From Fremontodendron californicum (Eukaryota; Streptophyta; Magnoliopsida; Malvales; Malvaceae): a stretch of 64,000 bases of DNA. Position numbers and translations under genes: made by a program. The notes under the pieces were generated by a model that was given only the letters and a program-made list of their open reading frames with translations, ran no database searches and was not told the DNA's origin. Of the stretch, positions 34,251-46,129 are shown piece by piece. How positions within the stretch are numbered: the stretch's first letter is position 1; the number at the start of each line of letters is the position of its first letter. Location of the stretch: NCBI GenBank assembly GCA_030761205.1, contig JAULJL010000010.1, positions 563,001 through 627,000 on the forward strand, read 5' to 3'.

Positions 34251-34334
34251 TGAAAGTCGTATCCAGGCTGATTGTTGCAAACTGCATGGTAATGAAAATC
34301 GTATCCAGGCTGATTGTTGCAAACTGCATGGTAA
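34251..34334. repeat. 42-bp tandem duplication touching the RING gene stop codon
   Basis: TGAAAGTCGTATCCAGGCTG at 34251 recurs as TGAAAATCGTATCCAGGCTG at 34293, and the two 42-bp copies differ at one base. The second copy ends at the last base before the stop codon (34335-34337, minus strand), so it forms the beginning of that gene's 3' UTR. Confidence 0.85.
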
Positions 34335-34919
34335 TTAAGGCAAGAAAGAGTTAGTGGCATTGGAATTATGTTGGAGGGCCTTCATTTGAGCTTCAGAGAG
34401 CGAAACAGCAGAGGCGGTCCTAGCAGGAAAGTGGCCGCACTTGTGACACCTGGCAACCACCAGTATCTGACGACATGAGGGACAAGAGGAGTGGGAGCCA
34501 AGCCAGGTGTCTACACAACCCACATGGAAGCCATGCCCACAGTGGGGCAATACCCTGATCTCATCCCCCTCCGCGAACTCCCCTAAGCATATAGCGCACT
34601 CCATTGATGCTGCAGCAGCGTCTTTGTTGTACTTGTAGTTGTAGTAGGTGAGTTTGGGGAGAGATTGAAGGACCTTCTTGTTGAGGCCTTTGTTGGCTGA
34701 GGCCTGAGATTGAGAGGCGTTGTTGTTGGCGTCAATAGCAGTTCGTCGGCGGCGGAGACATGCGCAGCGCCCCACCGCTATGAGACCTACCACGCAGATC
34801 AATGCACAAAGGAGAGCTGCTAATATGACCACAAAGTCAGACTCCACGTTCACTGCCTCGGGCGGAGGAGCCTCAGCCTCAGGATCAGCTGTTGAGAGGA
34901 ATCTTTGAGAACGTGTCAT
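34335..34919 (-). CDS. ATL-family RING-H2 E3 ubiquitin ligase (ATL80/ATL8-like)
   Basis: Intronless, 194 aa, starting at the ATG at 34919. The layout is that of the plant ATL family: an N-terminal hydrophobic helix (about 29-50, [20 protein letters not shown]), a basic patch (CLRRRRT), the family's GL-D-like box [11 protein letters not shown] (79-89), then a RING-H2 with Cys108, Cys111, Cys127, His129, His132, Cys135, Cys146 and Cys149 (C-x2-C-x15-C-x-H-x2-H-x2-C-x10-C-x2-C), including the Pro147 after the seventh ligand and the conserved Trp139. Such proteins are membrane-anchored E3s that bind E2 enzymes, many induced by stress or sugar status. A second Cys/His stretch, CHKCGH, follows. Which ATL orthologue this is cannot be fixed without a tree. 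Confidence 0.94.
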   Translation of the reverse strand: MTRSQRFLSTADPEAEAPPPEAVNVESDFVVILAALLCALICVVGLIAVGRCACLRRRRTAIDANNNASQSQASANKGLNKKVLQSLPKLTYYNYKYNKDAAAASMECAICLGEFAEGDEIRVLPHCGHGFHVGCVDTWLGSHSSCPSCRQILVVARCHKCGHFPARTASAVSLSEAQMKALQHNSNATNSFLP

Positions 34920-35421
34920 AGCTTTAATTAATTAGCTAGCTTCTCATATACTATATTATACTAATATGTTGGTCTTCTTGGAGGCTGGAGCTCGAAAATC
35001 AAGAAAAAGAGAAAGCTTGTTGACAGAGAATTTGGCGTTTGGAAGAAAAAGTGTTGTTTTAATTCTTGATTTGGAAGAATGTTTGTTGTATGTAAATGAG
35101 CAATGTGTAATTAGTTAGGGTTATGTTAGGGGAACAAACTCAAACAGAAGAGAACAAGGAATAGGAGGAGTGGGGGTCTTGGAGGATTGTGTTTAATGGT
35201 AAAGACTTAATAAGTATAAATAAGATAAAAGGGGAGAGGGAGAGGGAAAGGGAAAGGGAAAGGGAAAGGTAGGCAACTCGATCGGATAAGAAGGCGCCTA
35301 ACAACATATAAATTTGGTACTCTATATATCTCTACGTTTATGGTACTAGTAGTACTTCACTTCTCTTGTCTTGTCTTCTCTACTATATATATATATATAT
35401 ATAATATAGATAATTAGATAT

Positions 35422-35597
35422 GAATTTATATTTGATGTAGTATCAGTTTATACACTGATAGTGCATCATATCATATAACTTTTAGGTTTAAAATTTAAGA
35501 TTTATATTTTTTAATAAATTATTATCGTAAAATTTATTATAAGTGTATAATCATTATCAGTGTATTATATATTAACAGTATATCAAATATAAATTTA
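35422..35597. mobile_element. Small MITE, 176 bp, perfect 8-bp target duplication
   Basis: Left end GAATTTATATTTGATGTAG; right end on the other strand TAAATTTATATTTGATATAC. TTAGATAT flanks it perfectly at 35414-35421 and 35598-35605. Inside are ACACTGATAGTGCATCATAT and CAGTGTATTATATATTAACA. It shares ends and inner motif with the element at 1405-1566, so both are one family; the 8-bp duplication points to a hAT-like transposase. Confidence 0.78.
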
Positions 35598-35920
35598 TTA
35601 GATATATTAGTAGATTAATATTAGTGGTATTGGTATTTGATAAATTGGAATGGGGGTGAAGTTGGAGATGGAGATGGAAATTAGATCAACTTGGTTATGC
35701 CTAGTCTAGCTTACCTGATGAAATAAATATATGATTAATTACTTTATATTTGGATCTTATTATTATGATTATTAATAATATATATATATATATATATATA
35801 AACGGTTAATCTCTTTTTATTCCGGAAACAACAACAACGAGAGTCTACCCTAGCGTACGTACCGATGTCCTGTCAGATTGTCTTCCAGTGAATCAAACAA
35901 AATAATTTTACTATATAATA

Positions 35921-36050
35921 AATTGGGTTAATTTGAAAAAAAAATATCATCAACAGTGAAATAACGGTTAAATGGTATAGTAATCAATAGTTATTTGAAA
36001 AATAAATTATAAAAATAAATTTGTCCTTAATAAATAAAAAATCTCTTCTC
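35921..36050. repeat. Fragment related to the 36815-37377 MITE
   Basis: TTGGGTTAATTTGAAAAA, then GTGAAATAACGGTTAAATGGTATA, AGTTATTTGAAAAA and TCTCTTCTC appear in the same order and spacing as in the left arm of the element at 36815. Only one arm is present. Confidence 0.5.
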
Positions 36051-36124
36051 ATCTTCTTCTCCTGTCCCGATCCATTTTTTTTTTTTTTTTTGTGTACTGA
36101 TTTTTGGTTCTTCAATTTGGATGG

Positions 36125-36770
36125 ATACTGATAAGTGTATTCAAATAGTTAATTCGATTAATAATCGAATCGAATTATCATTAATCAAATTAATCGAATT
36201 TGTTTTTCATTAATCGTTAACCGAACTGAAATGTTAAAACGGTGAATAACCGAATCGAAATTATTTTGGTTAATTCGGTCTATTTTCGAATTAATTGAAA
36301 TAAAAACTTAATTTATTTTGCAACCTATTTTAATACATGATTTTTTATCCAAATAATCTATTCAACCAACCAAAATTCAAAAGTAAAGCATAATAAAACT
36401 ATTATAAGGACTTGTTAGAGGATGGCTCCAAGAACGTCTTCGGCCAAAACACTTGTCAGAAATGGAAATTGACAAATGCAGGACGTTTTGAGGAAAATTT
36501 GATGTACTTGCCTTGTCCCTGGATTCAGAAGATCCTTCAGTACAAATATGGTTCTATACTCTTGCTTTGGCTCCGACTACCTGAGGTTGGATGGCGGTAT
36601 CCAAATATCAAACTAATTAAACAACTAAACATACTAAACAACTAAAAAAGCATGATAAAGTATAATGAACATTACATAAGTCTCAAAGCAAAGAATATTT
36701 CGATTAATTCTTGTAATTCGGTTATTTTCGCTTAATCGAATCGAATTATTCTTATTCATTATACCAAGAT
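36125..36770. repeat. Degenerate TTAATTCGGTTAAT-type repeat
   Basis: Many short copies of TAATCGAAT, TTAATTCG and AACCGAA at the two sides (36130-36300 and 36700-36760) in opposite orientation, with unlike DNA between. It looks like a decayed non-autonomous DNA element, but I could not define ends or target duplication. Confidence 0.35.
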
Positions 36771-36814
36771 GTGATTATTCCGTATGTTTTTAAAATTTAC
36801 TCTAATAAATTTTA

Positions 36815-37377
36815 GGGTTAATATGAAAAACATGCACTCCATAAAGAATTATTGTGAAATGGTATAATGAATAAAAGTTATTTGAAAAAGAGAAATGAAT
36901 AATTAAAAATTGTTATAAAGGTATTGTAAAGACAAAATTATCTTTGATAAAAAAACCTTCTCTTTTTTTCTTTTATTTTTTAATTTACTTTTTAATTAAA
37001 AAATAAATATTTTGAAAATAAAATTTTTTTAATTTTAAAAAATAAATTTTTAAATTTTTTATTTACTTTTTTTAATTAAAAATTTTAAAAAAATAAAAAT
37101 AATATGCCTAAAATTAATTTTTTTTATTTTTTTAAATTTTTTTAAATTTAAAAATATATATATTTAAATATTTTATTTTTAAAATTTATTTTCAATTAAA
37201 ATTTTTAAAAAATAATATTTTCTTAATGAAAGAAAAAAAAAAATTTCATTAAAGATAATTTTATCTTTACAATATCTTTTATAATAATTTTTAATTATTA
37301 TTTTTTTTTAAATAACTTTTATTCATTATAACATTTCACAATAATTTTTTATTAATGCATGTTTTTCGCATTAACCC
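36815..37377. mobile_element. Mutator-type MITE with long inverted arms, 563 bp
   Basis: Ends GGGTTAATATGAAAAACATG and, on the other strand, GGGTTAATGCGAAAAACATG. Inverted homology continues for about 160 bp into each side (for example ATTATTGTGAAATG, AATGAATAAAAGTTATTT, TAAAGATAAAATTATCTTT). A 9-bp duplication with one mismatch flanks it: TAAATTTTA at 36806-36814 and TAAATTCTA at 37378-37386. The centre is almost pure A/T. No protein is encoded. Confidence 0.85.
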
Positions 37378-37789
37378 TAAATTCTAACATCCGAATCCGG
37401 CCCTCTTGTCTTGTCTTGTTCTATGTATATACCAAACCAAAGAGAAGACGGTGAATTTTGAAGCTTTTCAATTCCAGATAGAGACAGGCCTGCCCAAGTG
37501 CTACACCAGTTGGAGAGAGAGAGAGAGCGAGAGAGAGAGAGACTGTATGTAGACAGAAAAGGAGAGCTATATGGTGACTACTACAGTGAGAAATCTTACA
37601 ATGAGAACCGGTGCTTTTTTCGTGAAAGTAGTTTGTTTTTTTATCTTTTCTTTTGCTTGGTTTTTGGTGGGTTTAACCAATTTTGAATAGTATGGACAAT
37701 TATCAAATAAAATGAAGCATCAAAAGCATTTAGTGTTTACAATAATAATAATAATAAATATTTAATAAAAAGTTTGATAATTACAATTA

Positions 37790-38045
37790 TAAATGAATTG
37801 GCTTGGACGAATCGATCTTTGTTCGTGTTCGTTTGTTTATTTTTTAGTTTGTTTGTGTTTGACTCGTTTTCGCTAAAGATTTTGAAATTATGTTCGTTTT
37901 CAGTTCATTTAAATTAAATGAACTAGTTCATGAATATTAAACAAATATATTCATGAATATATAATCGAATATGTTTGCGAATAATTAAAAATTTGTTAAT
38001 GAACAATAAACAAACAAATAAATAAATCAATTAATTAACTTTGAG
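37790..38045. repeat. GTTCGTTTGTTT-type repeat fragment
   Basis: Repeated TTCGTGTTCGTTTGTTTA, AGTTCATGAATATT and AATGAACAATAAACAAAC words with inverted counterparts suggest a decayed non-autonomous element. Ends are not clear. Confidence 0.35.
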
Positions 38046-38072
38046 TTATTATTAAATAAATGTATTGTACAC

Positions 38073-38549
38073 TAGACCTGCTCATGGGCAGGGTCGAGCC
38101 GCGGCTCGGAAATTTTTTAACTTCCTTGCCCAGGTCCAACCCGCTGGCCCGAATTCACTGTTCACCTTTAATAATTTTATTTATTTATATTTTTATAATT
38201 AAATCTAAATTAAAAAAATTATTTTTTTATTTTGTGAACAGTGATCTGGACTGGCCCGGATCAGGAAAACACCTGCCCAGACTCGACCCAGTACGGACAT
38301 GCTACCCGTCTAGCCTGACAAGCTCGATCTGAATTAAACTGAACATGGAATAAGGTTTTAATAATATAGATAGGCTTAACCAAGATTACTGTTTAAATAA
38401 TAAATTTAATTATAAAAATATATTAATATAATATATTTTAAATAGTAAAATGAGCTTTCATACTCGAACTGGCCCAAGCTGGGCCTGAGCAAGCAAAAAA
38501 AAATTTGTTCGAACTTGGACCCGTCCCAACTTGACCCATAAACATCTTT
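38073..38549. mobile_element. Diverged relative of the GC-rich hAT-type MITE
   Basis: Begins TAGACCTGCTCATGGGC, nearly the left end of the element at 763, and ends GACCCATAAACATCTTTA, a decayed form of its right end. Inside are CACTGTTCAC / GTGAACAGTG arms around an A/T core, and patches of GGCCCGG-like sequence. No clear target duplication remains. An open frame at 38060-38332 reads through it and is not a gene. Confidence 0.55.
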
Positions 38550-39239
38550 ATTGACCATTTAAGGCTACTTTAATTTTCAAACGATTAGATTTGTGTTGCT
38601 TAGATCTTAAATTAATATTAAACAATTAGATTTCATCATGGATAAAAAAAAAATTAAAGCAAATCTAATAGTTTGAGAAAAAAAACAATTTCAACATGTT
38701 GGATTTGACTAAATGAAATTATTTTCGATTAAAAATTAAATAAAAAATAGCGTTGATGAAATTAATATATTTTAAAAATATATAAATATTTGGCTTAACA
38801 AAAAAACCTCAAAATTCAAACCTTCAAAATATTTTTTATTATTGATGCAAACATAATATTTTTTTTAATTATTTGAATTTTTTGTAATTCTCCACCGTTC
38901 TCATCGTTCTCATTTTAAATGTTCTCACTGCAGTAGACACCATTTTAAATTCTAAGAAAATTACAAAAAAAATTTTGTCCAAGACGAGCATTCGGCCTTA
39001 GATGAATAACCCAGTCCGTGGATAGGTCTAGATTATAACATTTAGTAGTATTTATTGGCCTTGATAGAATTTTGAGACTGAATTTTTTGTCGGATCAAGC
39101 TTGAGCATGTAAAGTATTGATACCATGTCTTGGTCCAACATGAATCTCGTTTCGCCCTGCAAAATAAAATAATATTTTTTTTATAGTTTTACCATTAAAA
39201 TGAAACCTTTAAAATTATAAAAAAAAGTATCTACTAAAA

Positions 39240-39460
39240 TCAGCATGTTGGTAATGCTGACACGAGAAAAATAACTAAAACACGATATAATATACGACAT
39301 GACACGAAAAAATTACACGAACACCATACAAATACACGAATGTGCGAAAATTATATAACACGAATTATCAACGTGTCGAAATATATAAACATATAACAGT
39401 ATAAACACGATTATGACACAAAAAATAATATGAATACAATACGAATACACGATTATTAGA
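39240..39460. repeat. Reverse-orientation relative of the 14.8-15.6 kb repeat
   Basis: Carries ACACGAAC, AATACACGAAT, AACGTGTCGAAATATATAAAC and ATTATGACACAAAAAATAAT words, reverse complements of motifs in the tandem units at 14817-15570. Confidence 0.45.
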
Positions 39461-39715
39461 TCTACATATAATAAGTTTATTAAAATAAATAAGTATTTCT
39501 TAATAAAATAATATTATAAATTGGGTCGAGCTTAATAAATTTATTCTTGATAATATCTTATTTAATCAATTTTAATATTTTATTTTATTTTAATAAAATT
39601 TTCATTATGGTTGTAACAGATAATATTTTTCCTCCATAACATTTTTTTTAATTCTCTTCAAAAAAAATAATTTTGGCTCCTTATCCTAAGAGTTCTCACC
39701 GTAGCAACCACCGAG

Positions 39716-39716
<1 letters not shown>

Positions 39717-39769
<53 letters not shown>
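39717..39769. repeat. (TA)26 microsatellite
   Basis: Fifty-three bases of uninterrupted TA repeat. Confidence 0.95.
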
Positions 39770-39773
<4 letters not shown>

Positions 39774-40268
39774 ATGCTTATTAGTCCGGCGGCGTTGCCT
39801 ACCTTTTCCACATTCACACCACTTTATGATATATATATTTATTTATATTTATCACGAATGATTACCATTCCAACCTCCAGCACTGGACAGTTTGAGACAG
39901 CACACGGTTCAGTTGTATGTAATTTCCTCTTAATTAATATTAGCCTCAAAACGAAAACCAGGCTGGCTGGCTGGATTTCAGTTTGCCATGCACTTCCATC
40001 TATCTTCAAACCATTTTAATACAATTGCTACCTCATTTTTTGCTCTTCAAATGAACAACTGTAATTGCAACATCAGATTCTCACATGCAAACTAGATGAC
40101 ACCAATCAACAACTTGTACAATAATATGAAGCTTAATTAATGTACATAACAAAACAAAAATATATATATTAAAAAAAATGGCACTAACTAGCCAAAATAT
40201 TTGAATATATTCCGCAGAATGCGTTAAACAACAGGGCTGTCCTTTAGCAGTTGTTGATGCTACTTGTT

Positions 40269-43200
40269 TTAATGGGGCAGGGGGGCAGGCTTGACAAAGG
40301 AGAAGTCATCTTCATTTTTGGCTTCTACATGCTGCTGGGTTTCACTTATTTCACTTGCTTGCTCACCACCATCCACTCTTATAAACAAATTGGTTGATGA
40401 CAATGGTTCAGTTTCAAGATCAGACATTTCATGATCTTCATAGGTGTATGACGAACGAGTTGAGTGACCCGTAGTTTTGCTTCTATGAAGTGTTGAAGCT
40501 GGGCTTCCACTTCCACCCAGGGTTCTACTGGGGGACTTTCCTGCTGCCTTCCCATGCTTCTTTTTTGCAGCCATCTGCCACTTCTTAAGGGCCTTGGATG
40601 TTTGCTCATCAAATATGGACTTTTTCATGCCCGAACCCATCTGCAAGTATCCAGCATCACTCATTTTAATTCTACTCTCTCTACTTCATATATACTTCAC
40701 ATAAAAGAAAACAACAAATTTCATGGGGAGGATTTGTATGACAAATTTCAAAAGCAATAAGTAAGCTTTTATCTTTCCTCCACTTGCATACAGATTCAAG
40801 TAATTCCTAGAACACTGCTTTAATCAAAGATACTGGAAGCAGAAAAGGCACCTGAGTTACTAGGGCGTATAGCGGAAGGGTGATGTAGCTGCACAAACAT
40901 AGAACACCGACCCTGCAAAACACACAAAAAATTCGATTCCAGCAAACAATCATATTTATATTTGAGGTGAACAATATTACTTGTCACAATACACTGATGG
41001 CACTGAAGCTTAAGCTTACCCCAAAGAAACTTTTATTATGGCAAGCTTGAAATTAGCATGAAAGCAAGATTTCAGCCCAAATGAATACTGCATAAGGAAT
41101 TATAAAAACATTACACGTTTACACCAGACTTTCAGATTAGAAATGATGAAAAACAGAGATAAAAGAGAGGGAAGGAAGTTGCAAAGTTGGTAGTGCTCAG
41201 TTAATTACCCAGATCCACAAGAAATAAGTTATTTGGAATGCATTCTGCCAAAAAGAAGAAAAAGGAAAAATAGAGAGAATAAATTAGGAGGTCATTAATG
41301 CAAGTAAGAAAAGAACTTGAGAAGGAAATAAGATGATCTACTAAAATTTTCCAGAAAACAGTTTAAAAGGAAAAGAATGTCTATTACAATTGAGAATCAG
41401 AGAGCCATTAGTGCATGATAAAACTAGAATGATAGAACTCTGATCAGTATTCCTCACGTAAAATATTGCAGACAACTAAGATAAAATAGCTCAAGGATCA
41501 AAACTGGTTGCAATACCCTTTCTTCCATTAGAATTTTGGTTTGTGCAAAAATTTGAAAAATTAAATTTCAACTGAATATGTGAATCTATTAAAACAAGAT
41601 TGCTTGCCCTAAATGCAAGCAAAACGGCTGTAAAGCCCCTTGGATTGCCAGGCACCAGCAAGCATGTAAGATATTGAGTGCGGAACTTCATGCAAAAATG
41701 ATGCAGGTTGGGACCCTACTCATGCCAAATTTGCATTAACCAAAGGACTCTCTAGTTAGGTTGAATCTAATATAAGGAAAGCACAGACACCTTCAAGATT
41801 AGCTTTTGTTATTTATTAAAATCTAGACCCTTCATACATCAAGTAAGCAATGAAGAATTCTTTTTCTAGTCTTTATTAGTCACCATGCACCTAAAGTTAT
41901 GATTCCATACAAGAACACTGAACGTTAAGATTTTAAACCTGGATTCATTTTCTATTAAAAGGCAGCTAGTCTCATATTCAAGTAGAGAATAATGAATACC
42001 TGAAACAATGCAAAATGAATCAGATAAAGAACTAATTGGGGTCGACCAAACCAAAAATATTTGTCAGAGCCTTGTACAAGAGGTATTCCCTGGACCACGG
42101 CATGCCTTTCTGTAATTTCAAGAGCCATCTTTGTCAAAATGGCTTGAAGCTTCGTCCCAACAGCTAAGATTATCTATTATCAATGAAGCAATTAGAACTT
42201 TTAAATATTCTACTAAAATTCTAAAGAAACTGTTATTAAGATATATTGCTTACAATCACAGGAATTATAGATGCCCAAAATAATGCTTGCCACCCTGGAA
42301 AAGCATGTGTTATATTAGCAAACAGAATTCGACTTCTAATTCAGTTTGCAATTGCAAAATTTTACTTTGAAAGGATCCCCTCAAGAAAAAGTGGCTCACC
42401 TCTGACATTTAGCAGCAAGAAGACCACAAAAGATGCCCACAGCACTGGACTGCAAACAGAATAAAGCTTGGTTCAGGCACATTAAGAGCAAGGAATGTTA
42501 TCCAATGTAACACAGAGATATAACAATTAACAAGTACCTTACTCCTACAACAATCTTGAAGTCATCCTCTAATGATCTTTTGATATATTTTTGGAAGTCA
42601 AACTTACTTCCGGGAGATAAATGAACCTTCAAGACAAGTGTAAAATAGTCAGGACAAAAAGACGAACCAACATCAAATACGGCTTTGCAATTAAAAGAAA
42701 CTCACAGTGATAAATCCATTCCGCAATGTCAAGTAGTCAACCCTCCCGACAGACTTGAAAAACTGTCTAAAGAAGCATCCCTGCAGTGAATGTCTAAGTT
42801 CAGTATTAATCAAGAAAGGAACCTCATTGAAATACATACTAAAACCACAAAGAGAACCAAAAGTACTGAAGTAAAGCAAGTTTTTTTTTGTTTATGAGAA
42901 ATCAGCCCAAGCAGCTTTATCTGCACTAGCTGTGTTTTGGGAGTCAATATAATTCTATCATAGTTCCAACTGTGTTTCCATATTCATTTTGCAATTTCAC
43001 CCCTACTTTCTTCATTTATCATACTCCACTACTCCACTGCATTCAACAAGACAATATATGTTGTTTTGAGTCTTCATTTTTTTTTTGAAGTACCCATGTC
43101 CGACGCATATCTGGACATGGGTATGGAAATTTGACCTTCCAAGGATCCTCCAAGTATATGGAAAAACTTAGAAAAATTGAACATACCCATGTCGGACACA

Positions 43201-46096
43201 TACTCGTATCCGACACTCACACCCGAGTCTGAGTAACATTGAAGACAATCACACCTAAATTTTCTTTTTTATTCATTAATCAGTGCAACATCTTCCAAAT
43301 GCAGTCATTTCTAACATGAACCAACTTTTTCTTTTGAATGGCACATTTATGCATCACCTTATGGCCGCAACCAGAACCAAAATGGTTGCACTTGAATTTT
43401 CTGGTCAGTATTGGTCACTTGTACCTCCACCTTATTGAATTTTTTTTACTATTTTAGTTAGAAGCACTTACAATGTAAAAGAAAAAAGGAATCCTAGTCC
43501 AAAAGCTGGTGTGGGCTTTCACAAAAGATGTCTCGTGAGTAAGCCTAAATCTGGAAGGATCTGCAGACACAACCATGCATCCACGTTAGCTTCCAAGATG
43601 CAACAAGTAAAGTTAGGAAAGTAAGTTCAAGATTGACAGTAGAAGATTTAAAGCTATAACATGCAATAGAAGTTGTTCCTCGTGGAAAAATATACCGTTT
43701 GAAAACTCATAGTCATGAGACAAAGTCTCCTGCTCCCATACCTTCCAGCCACGAATCTGTTCAAAGCAGCTTTTCATTTAATAATCTACTAATCTTTAAT
43801 AATGCATCTGCTAGAGAGCAGAGGATCAAGCAAAACACACACAGATAAGACAAGATTTAATTACCTTTAGTCTCCCAAGCATCATAGTAACAAAACTATA
43901 TAAAATATGAAAAACTGCTAAAAAGAATATGAGGATGTGTAACTCATGCAATCCTTCAGTGGATATAAGCGGTTCATGCCCCTGTAGAGAAAACCCAGTT
44001 AGTTACAGTTTCAGGAAATTTATGTTTTAACTCATACTACGATCAAAAGCAAATCATAAAGTTCCTTCCAAAATGACCAAATAAGTGATTAGGAAGAATA
44101 ATCCAGAAATCTAAACAAGAGAAGCCACCATATAGCAGTAATTTGAAATGCAATAGCAAGATGTAGGAGTATGACTTTCATGAACCTTAAAGGAGTATAA
44201 GGGTTTTGTTTTTAATAACAAAATGGCATCTATAATAACAATTTGAAACTGTAAATGATCAAACAAGTTCCACTTCAGTAGCATGTAAACCAAAATTAAA
44301 TAAAATGACAAAAGAGTTTATTGAGTCAAATTGCAGAGTCCTAGATTGAGATATCAATTCTTGTGTAAACAAGTGTTTTCAATGCGCTTACTGATGGATC
44401 AGCACGAATAAGCATATCATTTCAGACACAATCAGAAACAACAATCTACTAGATGCATTTCAAGAAAAAAAAATGAAAATTTGAATTTACTTATCTGTTA
44501 ATAAGTGGTTGTAATTCCTACATATCCATACAAGAAGAAGAAGTAATTGCTTAAACTTATTTATAGCGTCTTTCTTCAGAATAGCACTATTTCATTTTCC
44601 CTCGAGCTTTTATGAGAGGCATGCAGAATTTGGCATGCCCAAGCCACAAACCACCATACAATTGTCGGAACTTAGCAGAAGGTTGTTTATGTTGGTCTGC
44701 CTTGCACCCAACCCCTCCACATGAAATTATTCAAATTTCTTCATTCTTGTTTATGTTGCCAGTAAAATATTTCTTTAATTTGTAGTCAACATAAGGTTTT
44801 ATTTTTCAACCTTCTATACATGAACATAAAACCATGTCTTGTACATTTGCAGGAAAGAAAATGGCAATACATGCGGGCTAATAACATCCAATTGCAACAA
44901 AGAATTAAATAATAGTAATAACTAATAAGTAATAAACCAAACTACTTGAACATCAATAGATGTTGGCCTAGGCTCACCTCCTTGCATTTAGGAACAGTTG
45001 CAGCAGCAGCCAACATTCTATGCTCAAACCACAAGAGTCTTCGACGGTGTTCTTCTTCACTGCTCTCAGTGGAGTCCTGCTCACTATCAGCTTTACAAGG
45101 CAACATAGTATTCGCAACGTTTTTAGGGATACAGATTCTGGCTATATAGCTCTGGCTAAAAGTGAGGAGCAGCGAAATGAAACCAAGAACCATCAGCTCT
45201 GCAATAATCATGTGAAAGGTCAAAATTTTCGATTTGACAAACAATGGTATCTCACAGAACCATAAAAGCAGCGGTAGGGGAAATGAAGATTAGTCCAACA
45301 AGCAACTTTTAAAACCAGTTTCTGGCAATTAAAAGCAGAATGCATAACATGAGTAATCATAAAATTCTGGACTTACCAGCTTTAACCTTGTCCAAGGCTT
45401 CGTACAGAGCTCTCTTGTGCCTTTCTGTGAACCACTTAATGCCACAAAAAGATTATGAGGGCAAAGGCAGTATTAGAAAGCTAAACATTTTGAACGAAAT
45501 ACCAACACAACACAACACTTTACCTTTCATTCTTTCCAGTAAAATAGGGAATTGTTTTGCAAAAAGAGAATGAAGGTTGAAGAAAAATAAAAACAGAGGG
45601 ATCCAACAAATGCTTAAAATGGAAAAGAAAAAGGCATACTTTTTAATTGATTGCGTTTTTCTTTTTTTCCCAATACTTTTTTTTATTGGTGTAGAAATGA
45701 TACAAAGGTAGGAAACAGAATAGAATTGGAAAAGAAAGATACAAGATTTGTTGACAAGCGAAGATAAAGTATGAAACTGAAAGTGAAGAAGCGAGGTAGG
45801 GAAAGGAAGGAAGGAAGAAAAAACCCATTTATGAAAGAAGAAGAAGAAGAAGAAACGCAGAATTAAAAGGAAGTAATATCTCATAAAGAAAAGGGAAAAA
45901 GGATTACCGTTCCTAGTTTGTGAAGAAACTTTTCCAAGAGAATAGAAATGATGATGATAACAGCACAAACCCCAGCCACCGCCCATGTAGGTGTCTGATC
46001 AAGCTTTCTCTCCCCTGAACTCTCGGTTGCCCCCATTACTACTCTTTCTCCCACTATTAGCCATCCCCACAAACAGTACCATAGTAACAACCGCAT
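40269..46096 (-). CDS. MLO-like seven-transmembrane protein (MLO8/MLO10 group)
   Basis: Fifteen coding exons: 46096-45908, 45434-45377, 45198-44978, 43981-43865, 43756-43696, 43560-43472, 42780-42706, 42626-42538, 42449-42400, 42294-42254, 42173-42000, 41244-41209, 41087-41020, 40912-40852, 40640-40269. They join in phase to 566 aa. MLO proteins are plasma-membrane proteins with seven TM helices, acting in fungal susceptibility, pollen-tube reception or root thigmotropism depending on clade. Hallmarks: [10 protein letters not shown] in TM1, [14 protein letters not shown], the extracellular Cys set (ICIP, MLPC, PKCKE), [47 protein letters not shown], and a calmodulin-binding stretch near 459-475 ([12 protein letters not shown]). 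By overall similarity it fits clade III (AtMLO5/7/8/9/10) best, not the powdery-mildew clade V. The start gives a hydrophobic [12 protein letters not shown] leader; Met21 is an alternative. Confidence 0.95.
43089..43240. repeat. Dispersed repeat with inverted ACCCATGTC-GACAC motifs, in an MLO intron
   Basis: TACCCATGTCCGACGCATAT and ACATACCCATGTCGGACACA lie about 100 bp apart with TGGACATGGGTA between, followed by ATCCGACACTCACACCCGAG. This kind of sequence is common in plant genomes as a dispersed repeat. It lies in the 691-bp intron between exons 43560-43472 and 42780-42706. Class unclear. Confidence 0.45.
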
Positions 46097-46129
46097 CTTC
46101 TTCTTCTTCTTCTTCTTCTTCTTCTTCTT
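46097..46129 (-). repeat. (GAA)11 tract directly upstream of the MLO start codon
   Basis: On the plus strand CTT is repeated eleven times from 46097 to 46129, so the MLO mRNA would read (AAG)11 immediately before the AUG at 46096. A (CAG)n run at about 46181-46199 lies further upstream in the leader. Confidence 0.9.

Larger units (their letters stand above)
31530..34334. other. Gene-free interval between the AAGAB-like and RING genes
   Basis: The first few hundred bases are likely 3' UTR. A (AT)20 tract, an (AAT) run near 32253, a degenerate minisatellite and a hAT-type MITE lie here and are listed separately. From 33390 to 34250 I see only AT-rich DNA and short frames. Confidence 0.5.
34920..40268. 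other. MITE-rich gene-free interval between the RING and MLO genes
   Basis: About 34920-35280 is the RING gene's leader and promoter, with a GGGAAA repeat near 35235. The rest is AT-rich and full of non-coding repeats listed separately. A 77-aa frame at 36412-36645 has no supporting domain. No gene is seen. Confidence 0.55.

Noticed and set aside
36412..36645. 77-aa frame in the repeat-rich interval
   Set aside because: No recognisable domain or promoter, and it lies between arms of a degenerate repeat.
45453..45986. 177-aa minus-strand frame in the first MLO intron
   Set aside because: It continues exon 1 past a good GTAATC donor into T-rich intron. Its Phe/Leu-rich content is translated poly-T.
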